Shown here: in pieces, positions 23,847 to 35,342 of the stretch
Layout: the number at the start of each line of letters is the position of its first letter
How positions within the stretch are numbered: the first letter of the stretch is position 1
Assembly (NCBI GenBank): GCA_029706075.1
Contig: JAINUG010000074.1
Span: 1 to 64,000, forward strand
Direction of reading: 5' to 3'
DNA length: 64,000 nucleotides
DNA from: Aldrovandia affinis
Lineage: Eukaryota > Chordata > Actinopteri > Notacanthiformes > Halosauridae
The notes under the pieces: model-generated
The model's database searches: none
What the model saw: the letters and a program-made list of their open reading frames with translations, nothing else
What the model was told of the DNA's origin: nothing
Program-made: the position numbers and the translations under genes

Positions 23847-25229
23847 GACTCCGTTTTTATTCACACCCTTGATAAAGATGAACAAAAGAGATTGTATAAA
23901 ATAAACGATATAAGTAATGAGCTTTATTTTATGCTCACAAAATGCAGAAAATTATATTCTTTAATAATAATGCATTGGCACGAACCACAATTGAACGGCT
24001 CACAAATTAGAATTGTTTTTCCCAGAAAAATCAAGAATCACAAATATTCACACTCCTGTTATCAGTACTTTGTGGTTCCTCCCTTGGCCATTATAACAGC
24101 AAGTAGTCGCCTTCTGTAATGTTGTACGAGGTTATGGAACTTCTTGGGGAGGATCCTCAACCATTCCTCCATGGAGAATTGTTCTAGTTCCTTCAGATTC
24201 TTGGGTTAATGTTTGTGGACTGCTTTTTTTAGTTCAAACCACAAATGTTCAATTGGATTCAGGTCTGGAGACTGAGACAGCCACGTCAGGACATTGATCT
24301 TGTGCTCTGTCAACCATTTCTTAGTTTCTTTGGACATATGTTTGGGATCGTTGTCTTGTTGGAAGGTCCATCTGCATCCAAGGTGTAGCTTCCTGGCAGG
24401 GGGAACAAGGTTTTTGGACAAAATGTCTTGGTACATGCTGGAGTTCTATCTATTTTAATAAGGGCCCCAGGGCCTGTGGATGAAAAACAACCCCAAAGCA
24501 TTAAAGATCCACCACCATGTTTCACCATAGGCATGAGGTGCTTTTCAACATTACTTGTATTCTTTGGAGTAGTTCAGATGTAGCTTGGCCAAGTCAAGAC
24601 GCTTTTTTCGGTGAATTGTCTTCAAAAGAGGCTTCCTTCTTGCAACTCTGCCTCTGTCATGTAAGTGTCATCGAATGGTAGTTTTAGACACCTAGTAACA
24701 ACAAGATGCCAGGTTGTTTTGGAGATCTTGAATTGTGCCCCTTGGACTTCTTTTTGCCTCTTGAACCATCGGTCTTCACTGCACGTGGGGGCAAGATAGA
24801 CTTGCGTCCTCTACCTGGCAGGTTAGCCACTGTTCCAGTGGCCTTAAACTTCCTAATAATTGACACAACAGTGAAAAGCGGTGTCTTGAATTTTTAGTGA
24901 TTTCTTTGTAGCCATCTCCTGATCTGTAGAGGTCAAAAATCTTTTGTCTGATGCTTCCAGGGAGTTATTTGCGTTTCACCATGATGATGGCTGACCACAG
25001 TATTTCAAATGTGTGTTCCCTCCTTTTTATAACCTAGGGAAACAGGAAACCATTGTAGGCCACTGTATAGTTCCAATGAACTTCAAATAAGTTGTATATT
25101 TATGAAGATTTGTTTTTGTTGGATTAATTAATTATTTTTAAGCATAAAATATACCTCATTACTTATATCGTTTATTTTATATGATCTCTTTTGTTTCTCT
25201 TTATTAAGGGTGTGAATAAAAACGGAGTC
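23847..25229 (-). mobile_element. Decayed Tc1-like element, unit 2
   Basis: It has the same ends as unit 1 and a length of 1,383 bp. Transposase fragments on the minus strand include [40 protein letters not shown], a QQDNDPKH motif and [17 protein letters not shown], all separated by frameshifts. It is not functional as read. Confidence 0.87.
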
Positions 25230-25754
25230 TGCCGTACACCACAGTACCTGTATGTATAAGAACTGCTTTGCAGTACCACAGCATGAAGAGGTACTGTATT
25301 ATATGCACTGTATATCACAGCATGTGCAGACAATGCATTACATTCACTGTTTATGAACAGGCACTGCATTATACTGCACGATATACATTATATGAATGTA
25401 CATAGAGTTACAATGTTATATTGACTCTATCACTGTACTGTCTATCACAGTGCATACAAGCACTGCATTACATCCAGTGTATATCACAGAATGGATAAGT
25501 GCTGCTTTAGATTTACTGTAGCACAGTGCGAACTGAATTACATTGCCTATACTGTATATCACAGTTTATAGGCACTGTATTATATTGAGGTCAGGTACTG
25601 ATTGATTTTAAAACTAAAGGACAATCTTATTTAAAAAGGGACTTCAAACATTTCAATCATTTTCTACAGTCATACATTATATTTGGCACATATTAATGCA
25701 GAACTTTCTTTTCACAACATGATGAAATTATTACAATCATGACAGACTGGATAC

Positions 25755-25769
25755 ACACACACGCACGCA

Positions 25770-25817
<48 letters not shown>

Positions 25818-25825
25818 CACACACG
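25755..25825 (+). repeat. CA microsatellite beside the Dp116 exon
   Basis: A CA run with a few CG interruptions ends about ten bases from the Dp116 donor. Confidence 0.9.
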
Positions 25826-25834
25826 GTAGCTGAC

Positions 25835-25864
25835 CTTAACATGGTATGTTTTCCTGCGTAACAT
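25835..25864 (-). CDS. dmd: Dp116 alternative first coding exon (MLRRKTYHVK)
   Basis: Ten codons from ATG at 25864 encode MLRRKTYHVK and end in phase 0 at the donor GTCAGC. Human Dp116, the Schwann-cell isoform, starts MLHRKTYHVK from an exon in intron 55 and continues into exon 56. Nine of ten residues agree, the exon is in intron 55, and phase 0 fits exon 56. The donor is weaker than consensus. The promoter should lie to the right (25865 upwards); no clear core motif was seen there. Confidence 0.88.
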
Positions 25865-26500
25865 GTCCAATCCAACAGCCAGTCCAAGTCACAGCCAGGA
25901 TTCTGGGAACATGGGTCGTTTTCTCCAAGTCTCCACTAAGCCTCCGCGCCCCTGTATGTGTGTGTGTGTGTGTGTGCGTGTGTCTGTGACAGACATAATG
26001 AAGCACACAAGGCCGGTGGAAAAGCACAGACTCTGTGTTGTTTTCTGGAAGCGTGGGCGCCACTGGAGAGAGACACAGAAGGGCAGCGAAGGCCCCTCTG
26101 AGAACAAACCCCTGTCTACACTCGGCACAATACTGTGGGGGCTCCCCTCTTTCCCCCCTCTCCAACATCAAACCCCTGTTCTGTGCTGCTGCCAGGCACA
26201 CATTCCTTCCATACCAGCCAGTGCCCGCCCAAGTCAAGTCCTCTGTGGAGCGGCGGACAAGGGAGCAAGCAACTACCCCCGCTGCGCTGGCACGGCAATT
26301 TCTCCCGACGCTGGTACAATGCCTGCGTCTGTCACTCCGACTCGGGTTCAGAGAAGTGATGGGGTATTAACTCTGTGAGAAAACAATGTGGCGGAAGGTT
26401 CCAGAAAGACATTGAAAAGGGAGGAGCAGTCGGCCCGCGCGCGGCACCACGGTTGCTGACCCCACTGATTCCTGATGCCCCCTTGCCCCCATCACCTCAC
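25865..26500 (-). promoter_or_regulatory. Candidate Dp116 promoter region in intron 55
   Basis: This stretch lies between exon 55 and the Dp116 start. It is unique-looking apart from a short TG tract near 25957-25985. Only its position supports the call. Confidence 0.35.
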
Positions 26501-26690
26501 CTGCCACTGTGCCATCAGCTGGTGTCCAATGGACGGGTCATCCAGCAGCCCCTCCTTGTGGGTGGCGTCCTGCAGCACATTGGCTGTGGTCTCCGCCTCC
26601 GTCAGCCAATTGAGGAACTTCTCCAGGTCCAGATAGAACTGCTGCAGGAGACGCAGGGCCGCCTCCAGGGCTGCCTCCCGGTCGCCCACC
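26501..26690 (-). CDS. dmd: dmd exon 55
   Basis: This 190-bp exon (human 190) enters with one base and ends in phase 0. It codes DREAALEAALRLLQQFYLD and WLTEAETTANVLQDATHKE of repeat 21/22, ending LMAQWQ. The acceptor is CTCTGCAG and the donor GTGAGG. Confidence 0.97.
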
Positions 26691-27750
26691 CTGCAGAGCC
26701 ACCACAGAGGGGTCAGAGGTCGTGCACACCAAGCGGAGGGGTCAAGGATTATGCACGAGTCAAGGGGTCAGAAGTTATATTCACCACAGAAGCATTAGGG
26801 GCCATATGCCCGACAGAAGGTTCAGAGGTCATATGAAATATTTAGTGGGACACATAATCAAAGACACTGCTCAATAGCTGTGAGTGACAGAGCGAGTGAG
26901 TTAAACAGCCATTTCCAGGGCTGTTTCCTCCAGTCGGAGTCAAAGATCTATGGGAGGAAGAACACTCTGACTGTGGGTCCTGCAAGAGGACCATGCTCTG
27001 GCTGTAAAAACAATGGGTGAACAGGATTTGTAAAAGTAGGGTACTGTGCTAAATGATAGACAGACTCATGGTATATTTTATTCAATACATTATTCTTTAT
27101 TTATTGACATTTTTCTTGTGGTCTGGATTTGATGAGATGAGTTAGTTGGTGCGGGTTATTGAGGTGAGGTGGTTGATGATGATTGGTTGGCTGGTGTGGG
27201 TCTGTTGAGGTGAACAGGTTGATCACGATTAGTTAGTTGATGTGGGTTTGTTGAGGTGAGCTGGTTAATTGGTGTGGGTTTGTTGAGGTGAGCTGGTTAA
27301 TGGTGGTTGATTGGTGTGGGTTTGTTGAGGTGAGCTGGTTAATGGTGGTTGGTTGGTGTGGGTTTGTTGAGGTGAGCAGGTTGATGATGATTGGTTGGCT
27401 GGTGTGGGTTTGTTGCAGTGAACTGGTTAATAATGGTTGGTTAGTTGGTGTGGGTTTGTTGAGGTGAGCTGGTTGATAATGATTGCTTGGCTAGCTGGTG
27501 TGGGTTTGTTGAGGTGAACAGGTTGATGATGAGTGGTTGGCTGGTGTGGGTTTGTTGAGGTGAACTGGTTAATAATGGTTGTTTAGCTGGTGTGGGTTTG
27601 TTGAGGTGAACAGGTTGATGATGAGTGGTTGGCTGGTGTGGGTTTGTTGCAGTGAACTGGTTAATAATGGTTGTTTAGCTGGTGTGGGTTTGTTGAGGTG
27701 AACAGGTTAATGACGGTCGCTTGTGCGAGTACTCACGCATGTGTACTCAC
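26691..27750 (-). other. Intron 54
   Basis: More than half is a minisatellite (27130-27725). The remaining 440 bases next to exon 55 show weak repeats of 'gaggtcatatg' type and no gene. Confidence 0.75.
27130..27725 (+). repeat. Minisatellite beside the exon 54 donor
   Basis: About 13 irregular units of roughly 40-48 bp share ggtgtgggtttgttgaggtg and ttggttggct or variants. The array ends about 25 bases from the splice donor. Confidence 0.85.
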
Positions 27751-27905
27751 CTCTTGTTGATGTTGGCCCAGGTGGTGTTCATGCCTTCGGACAGCAGGTT
27801 GACTCTGCTGGTGTCGTCTGAGGCGTAGTTCTTCAGAAGCTCGCGCGCCAGGTCATTGCTCACGTCCACGGACCCTTGCCACTGGTGCAGCTCCTTCACA
27901 AAATG
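27751..27905 (-). CDS. dmd: dmd exon 54
   Basis: This 155-bp exon (human 155) completes a codon and leaves two bases. It codes HFVKELHQWQGSVDVS, then NDLARELLKNYASDDTSR and NTTWANINKR of repeat 21. The acceptor is ATCCTCTAG and the donor GTGAGT. Confidence 0.95.
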
Positions 27906-28216
27906 CTAGAGGATCCAGAGAAGCCCATACGGGGCACTATCTCAGTCACGATCCATCTGACACGAACACGCACATGAGCACACATACGCACACATAACCG
28001 GCACCCCTTTAGTTCATGCTGCCTTGCCTCCATACATACAGAACTGCAGACCAACTCAGGTGTTCATATTAAAACTGCAGACGTTTTACGATGTACACAA
28101 TTACAGACCGACTCTAATGTTCATCGTTTGAACCGAACTCTCCCCGTGCCTCTTTCCCTCTCACTCACACTCCTCCTGTGAATGTGCGTGCGCGCGCGTG
28201 TGTCTGTGCGTCTTAC
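27906..28216 (-). other. Intron 53
   Basis: A 311-bp intron with short CA-rich stretches and nothing else recognisable. Confidence 0.8.
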
Positions 28217-28428
28217 CTTCAGGTCAGCGTTCTGTTTCTTGAGTGCATCCACCGTGTAAGATATCTCCCTCCAGGACTCCAGCTTGTCATTGGCCCGCTG
28301 CAGCAGGGGCTCCACCTCCTTTTTCGCGTCCAGCCAGTGGCCCGAATCCTTCAGCATGCGCTGCAGCTGCGCGCACCTGTCCGTCAACCTGCCGTGCACC
28401 TCCTCCCACTGTGTCTGTAGTTTGTCAA
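28217..28428 (-). CDS. dmd: dmd exon 53
   Basis: This 212-bp exon (human 212) begins with two bases that complete Ile. It codes DKLQTQWEEVHGRLTDR and DKLESWREISYTVDALKK of repeats 20/21. The acceptor is CTGTGCAG and the donor GTAAGA. Confidence 0.97.
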
Positions 28429-29702
28429 CTGCACAGCCAGAGACACGAGAGGCGCGGTCACGGACAGAGGCGCATCCATGCGGCAGAGGGACAGATGGAA
28501 AGAGGCGCTGTTAGACGACACAGATAGAAGGAGTCCTTTTGGCTTAAATAAATCACCCGTTTAACTTGGCCCTTTTGATTTAGTTCATAAAGGAGGAAAT
28601 GAGTTGAAATGTAGGATACCAGGGTCAATTCGGGAGATTCATGTCGTCAATATGACATTCTTGGAATCCTTTCCCATTTTAGAACGGCATAGAAACTCTT
28701 GGGAAGTTTCAGACCTAATGAATACCCTTCTGTTCATATGGCTAACCGAAAGCAAGCAAAGGCAAAGTTAATTTATCAATAACAGTCAGGCCTGACCCTA
28801 ATCCCTGTAACAGAGCTGCATCTTTTATGGGGTGCAGCACAGACAGAGAGAGAAGTTTGAAGTTTCAAATGATAGCAGCACAGCCTTACTGCAGCTTGCA
28901 GCTGTTGGGGAATCAATAAGATATAAAACATAGCCACTATTAAAAAGTGATTAAAACCATCTTTGTTTTGGAGATAGATATAACTGAGCCAGCATTAGAA
29001 AAATGAAGCACATTTTATGGTTAGGGAGAAGTTCATATTTATCAAAGATTTTTTTCAAAGAGTCAGAGTTTATTTATTATATTCTTGTTTTTTTTTTTAA
29101 AGCTGAAGTCTCTAGATTATTGTCAAATACGTTTTAGTTCCCTACACAACAAGACAATAAATGCATTTATTCATTTGTGCATTGTTTTGCTAATATAGCC
29201 CTCAGAGCGATGATGGCTAAATATGATGTTTCATAATACAATATTTAGCTCAAACAAATAAGGCTATTATAACATTGGAATGTTTATTTTTTAATTATGT
29301 AACCAATTTATTTTTGCTTTGATATGCAATATGAAGTTTTAAAGTATTTGTTTCTTTCTCTATTGCATACATCACCATTTTATTCAAGAAGAGTGCCAAT
29401 GTTTCTCTTGAAACTTTAAATTAAACTTTAAAGACTCTTAAAGTACAAAATATTTTTTTATATTATAGCTGTCCAAACTAGTTCTGTTGGCCCTTTGGGC
29501 ACATTTGAGTTCCTGACCCCTGCACTACACCACCCAAAATAACATCCAAATCTGCACCCGATCCACAACACCACACAAAATAACATCCAAATCTGCTCCC
29601 AATCCACAATGTCACCCAGATAACATCAGATTCTTCCAAAATCTTCATTACACCACCCAACATCACATCCCATCCTGTTCACATAGATGATGTGTCACCT
29701 AC
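28429..29702 (-). other. Intron 52
   Basis: Largely AT-rich unique sequence. The last 180 bases before exon 52 (29520-29700) hold diverged units of the same minisatellite that fills the other side of exon 52. Confidence 0.7.
29520..29690 (+). repeat. Diverged minisatellite units on the donor side of exon 52
   Basis: Three to four poor copies contain ccacccaaaataacatccaa, then ctgctcccaatccacaa. They resemble the 35-bp units at 29990-31955. Confidence 0.7.
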
Positions 29703-29820
29703 TGCGGTCTGTGATGAAAGCTCGTGCCTCCTGGTTGTTCGTTTTGTTCTTCAAGTTCTGAGCTGCAGTGATCTGACTTTCCAGCTGGGGGCGCTTCTGT
29801 TCAAGGTCCTGCAGTGTAGC
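29703..29820 (-). CDS. dmd: dmd exon 52
   Basis: This 118-bp exon (human 118) begins in phase 0 and leaves one base. It codes LQDLEQKRPQLESQITAA and NKTNNQEARAFITDR of repeat 20. The acceptor is ACTCAG and the donor GTAGGT. It lies between two blocks of the same minisatellite family. Confidence 0.95.
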
Positions 29821-29989
29821 CTGAGTAATGGAGAAGAGTCATCCTCATACATCTGCTCAATAATATAGCCAGTCTGAACCTGCTCCAAAACACAACCTAA
29901 CATCACTTCCCAGCCTGCTCCTGCCCCACTAAACTCAAATGTATACCTGGGCCACAACACCATCCATCATAACCTCCAAACCTGATCGA

Positions 29990-31955
29990 CTACACCACCC
30001 AACATCACATCCAATACTGCTCCATTACACCACCCAACATCACATCCACTACACCACCCAACATCACATCCACTACTGCTACACTACACCACCCAACATC
30101 ACATCAAATACTGCTCCACTACACCACCCAACATCACATCCAATACTGCTCCATTACACCACCCAACATCACATCCAATACTGCTCCACTACACCACCCA
30201 ACATCACATCTAATACTGCTCCATTACACCACCCAACATCACATCCAATACTGCTCCACTACACCACCCAACATCACATCCAATACTGCTACACTACACC
30301 ACCCAACATCACATCTAATACTGCTCCATTACACCACCCAACATCACATCCAATACTGCTACACTACACCACCCAACATCACATCTAATACTGCTACACT
30401 ACACCACCCAACATCACATCCACTACACCACCCAACATCACATCCAATACTGCTCCACTACACCACCCAACATCACATCTAATACTGCTCCATTACACCA
30501 CCCAACATCACATCCACTACTGCTACACTACACCACCCAACATCACATCCAATACTGCTCCACTACACCACCCAACATCACATCTAATACTGCTCCACCA
30601 CACCACCCAACATCACATCCAATACTGTTACACTACACCACCCAACATCACATCCACTACTGTTACACTACACCACCCAACTTCACATCTAATACTGCTA
30701 CACTACACCACCCAACATCACATCCACTACACCACCCAACTTCACATCTAATACTGCTCCACTACACCACCCAACATCACATCCACTACACCACCCAACA
30801 TCACATCCAATACTGCTCCACTACACCACCCAACATCACATCCAATACTGCTCCATTACACCACCCAACATCACATCCAATACTGCTACACTACACCACC
30901 CAACATCACATCCAATACTGCTCTACTACACCACCCAACATCACATCTAATACTGCTCCATTACACCACCCAACATCACATCCACTACTGCTACACTACA
31001 CCACCCAACATCACATCCAATACTGCTCCACTACACCACCCAACATCACATCTAATACTGCTCCACCACACCACCCAACATCACATCCAATACTGTTACA
31101 CTACACCACCCAACATCACATCCACTACTGTTACACTACACCACCCAACTTCACATCTAATACTGCTACACTACACCACCCAACATCACATCCACTACAC
31201 CACCCAACTTCACATCTAATACTGCTCCACTACACCACCCAACATCACATCTAATACTGCTACACTACACCACCCAACATCACATCCACTACACCACCCA
31301 ACATCACATCCAATACTGCTCCACTACACCACCCAACATCACATCCAATACTGCTCCATTACACCACCCAACATCACATCCACTACACCACCCAACATCA
31401 CATCCAATACTGCTCCATTACACCACCCAACATCACATCAATACTGCTACACTACACCACCCAACATCACATCCAATACTGCTCCACTACACCACCCAAC
31501 ATCACATCCAATACTGCTCCATTACACCACCCAACATCACATCCAATACTGCTCCACTACACCACCCAACATCACATCTAATACTGCTCCATTACACCAC
31601 CCAACATCACATCCAATACTGCTCCACTACACCACCCAACATCACATCCACTACTGTTACACTACACCACCCAACTTCACATCTAATACTGCTACACTAC
31701 ACCACCCAACATCACATCCACTACTGTTACACTACACCACCCAACATCACATCCACTACTGTTGCACTACACCACCCAACTTCACATCTAATACTGCTAC
31801 ACTACACCACCCAACATCACATCCACTACACCACCCAACTTCACATCTAATACTGCTCCATTACACCACCCAACATCACATCTAATACTGCTCCACTACA
31901 CCACCCAACATCACATCTAATACTGCTCCACTACACCACCCAACATCACATCCCA
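29990..31955 (+). repeat. Large 35-bp minisatellite in intron 51
   Basis: About 55-60 units, estimated from length, contain caccacccaacatcacatcc and aatactgctccactaca. Shorter units lacking the 'aatactgct' part are interspersed. Longer blocks of several units recur, which suggests higher-order duplications. Confidence 0.92.
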
Positions 31956-32452
31956 CGCTCTCAAGTGCTCCGTCCTGGGCGATCGCCTCATTTTCCCCAC
32001 ACACCCATTTATGTCATATTCATACAATAGTCTCTAATACAAGAGTAAATGAGGAAAGACACAGGCGCTGGTGTCTCAGAGCTGCAGAACACAGAGAGTG
32101 CCACTGAGCAGAATACAGGCAGAGCACTGTTTAGAGGGACACACTGTACAAACACAATAGAGAGCAGTAACTATTCCCCTCTGCTACAGAAAGCACTAAC
32201 TACTCACCGCTGTCAAGGAGACTAGCAATTACTCTTCTACTTAGATCTACTACTTACAACCACTCTACAACGATGTCAATCAGAACAATCAGTCTACAAA
32301 ATACACATTTTGTTAGCATTACGTTATTATGTTCATGTGTATTGTCTCCGTAACTATACAAATGATGAATATACCGTTGAGCGTACGGTAAACGCAAACA
32401 TGTTTTATAATTGCTGCCAGCAGAGTATTTTGAATTAAACTGTAAGAAAGTG

Positions 32453-32454
<2 letters not shown>

Positions 32455-32497
<43 letters not shown>

Positions 32498-32555
32498 CAG
32501 ATGAAGAGGGAGAAAGAGTGGGAGCAAGAGCGAGGAGGGAGACTGAGAGAGATCG

Positions 32556-32600
<45 letters not shown>
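32455..32600 (+). repeat. GA microsatellite
   Basis: Two long GA runs are separated by an imperfect purine-rich stretch. The open frames across it (ERERER, SLSLSL) are artefacts. Confidence 0.9.
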
Positions 32601-32606
<6 letters not shown>

Positions 32607-32839
32607 AGAAAGAACGATGGGGGAGGGGGCTGGATTGCCAGAGTGAATCTCAATGCTGCTGTCTCCTGGGATGAAAGAGAAGATTAATTACCCCTGTGAT
32701 GGTATGCTCACGAATGTCACTCACTTGTGATGAATTAAACATTTCTACAACTTGACTATACGGAGAGATAAGCATGTTCCGCACACCAGTTTGTTATTTA
32801 AAAAAAACCCATTGAAGGTTTTAACGTATATATTCATAC

Positions 32840-33048
32840 CTTTTGCTTTACGATCATATCATTGATCTCCTCCAGGTCTGCCACTGTGACTCGCTGGCTT
32901 TTGACCATGTGATCGAGTAGCGACAGCCAATCGGTGAGCTCCACCCAGGCTTTGTTGAATTGCGCCACGGCGGGCATCTCCAGGAACATCGAGGACGGCA
33001 TCTCACCCTGGGTGCCGCTGCCAACCAGAGTCTCCGTCACCCTCTCCC
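32840..33048 (-). CDS. dmd: dmd exon 51
   Basis: This 209-bp exon (human 233, difference 24) enters with two bases and ends in phase 0. It codes GEMPSSMFLEMPAVAQ, FNKAWVELTDWLSLLDHM and DLEEINDMIVKQK: the end of hinge 3 and the beginning of repeat 20. The missing eight codons are in the hinge, which is tolerant to length. In mammals Dp140 translation begins at a Met in this exon; a comparable Met (EMPSS) is present. The acceptor is CCACCACAG and the donor GTATGA. Confidence 0.95.
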
Positions 33049-33223
33049 CTGTGGTGGACAGAGGGGGGGAGAGGCCTCACCACTTTCATCTGAAGCAGCT
33101 TGACGACGCTTCATACACACGGCACACCTTCTCTACCGAGGGCACCCTTCACATTCAGCCGCCCGCCCAGCAGTTGTTTGTAAAATGGCCGCCCCCGTGG
33201 GGAGGGACCGGTGGGGTACTCAC

Positions 33224-33322
33224 TGGCGGTATCGGGGGTCGCAGTCCTGCTCTGCTTCTCTTTCACCTCCTTCAGCTGCTCCAGGAGGGCGTTCCAATCC
33301 ACACTGAGCTCCTCGAACTTCC
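33224..33322 (-). CDS. dmd: dmd exon 50 (one base short for the frame)
   Basis: The exon codes GKFEELSVDWNALLEQLKE and VKEKQSRTATPDTA of repeat 19/hinge 3. With the only visible acceptor (GATTGCAG) it is 99 bp and begins GGAAGTTC. To keep frame after exon 49 (phase 0) it should begin with a full codon before AAG, so 100 bp is expected. The donor GTGAGT leaves one base, as exon 51 requires. So the 3' end is in phase and the 5' end lacks one base. The bases at the border are a run of three C on the plus strand. Human length is 109. Confidence 0.88.
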
Positions 33323-34677
33323 CTGCAATCGACCAATCGGGCAAGCGTCAAAACAACTTCCCCGCGCGCCGACGTCGGACAGACGGACAGGCAGACGAAC
33401 CAGGTCTTGGATTTCGGCACAGGACTGTGAGAATCACACCCATGTGCGAGATCACCCTGTACGCGCTGTCAAGAAGATCAAACGGATACGATAACGCTGC
33501 AGACCATACGTTTTGATCTATCGCCATCTCTTTTTTCTTCTTTTTTTTACCCGTAATCGCATTAGCTGAAGTGCTGCCACTATCTCGTATCAGGCTGAAT
33601 TATCAAAGCAGCGCATTGCATGCATGTACACTTATCTTAATGTGACATGACATCGACAATATGGAGATTTCTCCTCCGCAATTCTAGAGCATAGTCCATA
33701 CTCCATTTCAATCAGGTGTAAAAGCCATAATAACTTTATTGGCTCTAAAAGAATATGCAGTACAATGAAATATGTGGAGGTTTTAGTACAGTATAAAAAT
33801 GTGAACCGCCAGTTAAACAAACACCGCGGCAGGCAGGCAGGCAGGCGATTTCTCTTCTCGGGAAAACGTGCCCAATGGCAAGCGAGTGTGAGAACATGTG
33901 ATGGGCGCCCGAGCCACGGCACCAGGGGCAAAGCTGGAAAAGACAAGTTCCAGTCAAACCGGCTAAAGGTTTATCCACGGCTACAATGGGATTAAGGCGA
34001 AGCTAATTACTCCGCCAGCACTCGGTGTGACTGTGTAGTTGACTAATTGATGCTCCTCCTAAGTTAATTAGACACCCAAGCGGGGTTGGATGCCGCTTTG
34101 AACGTGAAGCTCAAAGCGTAACGGAGTGAAATATAGAAAATTCAGAAATCCTCAGAACAATCATGACTTGACAAATCTTATGAGCGTCGTACAATACGGG
34201 CCCTTCCGACGAGAACTTTGATCTGGCCTCCTTCGAGAGGAGGGCCAACAACGGAGGAGAAGAATAAAAGGAAGACCTTGAAGATGCGCAAGGCCTCTGA
34301 GGCGTTTTCGAGAGACGGTTCCACGTGACCGAATGTTTACCGTAGCAACGCTAGCTCGGCTGTGTTTTTCGCGAACTCGCATCGCAAAAAGAGAGCAGTT
34401 GACAAGGTGTTAATGAACGGAACTATATACAGTGTAGACGTGTTCAAATGGGTTTACTGTTCATGTACATAACTCTGAAATCCCTTTATTTACTTAAACA
34501 AAAATTTCAACAAAAGCCCTGCCGACCGAGAGATGGATATTGTATCTGCTTACTGGGAGAGGGGGGCGTTTGGGGCGTAAGGAATAAGGGTTTCTGTATA
34601 ACAGGAGGGAATTGGGGTGAAATAGGGGTTGACGTGTCTGGGGGGCTGGGCTGGGGGGCGACAGGGACTGTGCTCAC
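33323..34677 (-). other. Intron 49
   Basis: Mostly unique sequence, with a short caggcaggcagg run near 33831-33845. The part around 34000-34140 is rich in TTAATTA-type motifs and may be conserved non-coding sequence. No exon is seen. Confidence 0.55.
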
Positions 34678-34779
34678 CTTCACAGGCTGGGTGGGCGGCC
34701 TGTCCTTGTACAACAGCTGAACCTTGGCAAAGACTCCTTCCACATCTGGGCGTTTGGCTTGCACTGCATCTTCTATATC
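34678..34779 (-). CDS. dmd: dmd exon 49
   Basis: This 102-bp exon (human 102) is phase 0 at both ends. It codes DIEDAV, QAKRPDVEGVFAKVQLLYK and RPPTQPVK of repeat 19. The acceptor is GATTTCAG and the donor GTGAGC. Confidence 0.96.
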
Positions 34780-35192
34780 CTGAAATCACACCCGCCGCTA
34801 ATGAATCACACGACTACCTTTGATGAAGCGCAACATCGATGTACCGTGCAACAAATATCTGTGAATAACACAACCAATGTGAAAGGCCACACAAATGCCC
34901 TCAAAGAAATGATATGATTGGACAGGTCTCAGGTGAGAGTGAGGGGGTGGAGCTCAGGTGTGATTATGGGGGTGGAGCTCAGGTGTGATTTTGGGGGCGG
35001 AGCTCAGGTGAGAGTGAGGGGGTGGAGCGCAGGTGTGATTTTGGGGTGGAGCTCAGGTGAGAGTGAGGGGTGGAGCTCAGGTGTGATTTTGGGGGTTGAG
35101 CTCAGGTGAGAGTGAGGGGGTGGAGCTCAGGTGTGATTTTGGGGTGGAGCTCAGGTGTGATTTTGGGGGTGGAGCTCAGGTAAGACTCGTAC
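34780..35192 (-). other. Intron 48
   Basis: A 413-bp intron, most of it the 26-bp minisatellite at 34925-35185. Confidence 0.8.
34925..35185 (+). repeat. 26-bp minisatellite at the exon 48 donor
   Basis: About ten units contain ggtggagctcaggtg, followed alternately by tgattttggggg or agagtgaggg. The array ends about ten bases from the donor site. Confidence 0.85.
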
Positions 35193-35342
35193 CTTAATGT
35201 CGCCTGTTTGCCTACGGAGCTGAAGCTGGCTTTTGGTACTGGAGGCCCAGAGGGAAAGCTGGGAGATCTGATCCTGGAACTGAGATAGCTCATTGAGCAG
35301 ATCCCAGATCTCCTGCTGTTTCTCCGGCAGGTCCCTGGACAC
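35193..35342 (-). CDS. dmd: dmd exon 48
   Basis: This 150-bp exon (human 186) is phase 0 at both ends. It codes VSRDLPEKQQEIWDLLNEL, then LSLWASSTKSQLQL of repeats 18/19. It is twelve codons shorter than human; the difference is in the second half. The acceptor is CCCCCCAG and the donor GTACGA. Confidence 0.93.

Larger units (their letters stand above)
22225..25510. repeat. Tandem segmental duplication carrying Tc1-like elements
   Basis: Unit 1 is about 22225-23700 and unit 2 about 23715-25510. Each has the same left flank (attttatataggatac, then gtaactctata), a Tc1-like element and the same right flank (aactgctttgcagtaccaca, aagaggtactgtattatatg). Shared flanks on both sides show that the element was duplicated with its surroundings and not inserted twice. 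Confidence 0.85.
21717..25834 (-). other. Intron 55, part between exon 56 and the Dp116 first exon
   Basis: Dominated by a tandem duplication of a segment that contains decayed Tc1-like elements (22225-25510). About 500 bases on the left side of it (21717-22220) and a CA tract at 25755-25825 are the rest. No coding sequence is seen. Confidence 0.75.
29821..32839 (-). other. Intron 51
   Basis: About two thirds is the 35-bp minisatellite. The remaining part next to exon 51 contains GA tracts (32455-32600). No gene is seen. Confidence 0.8.
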
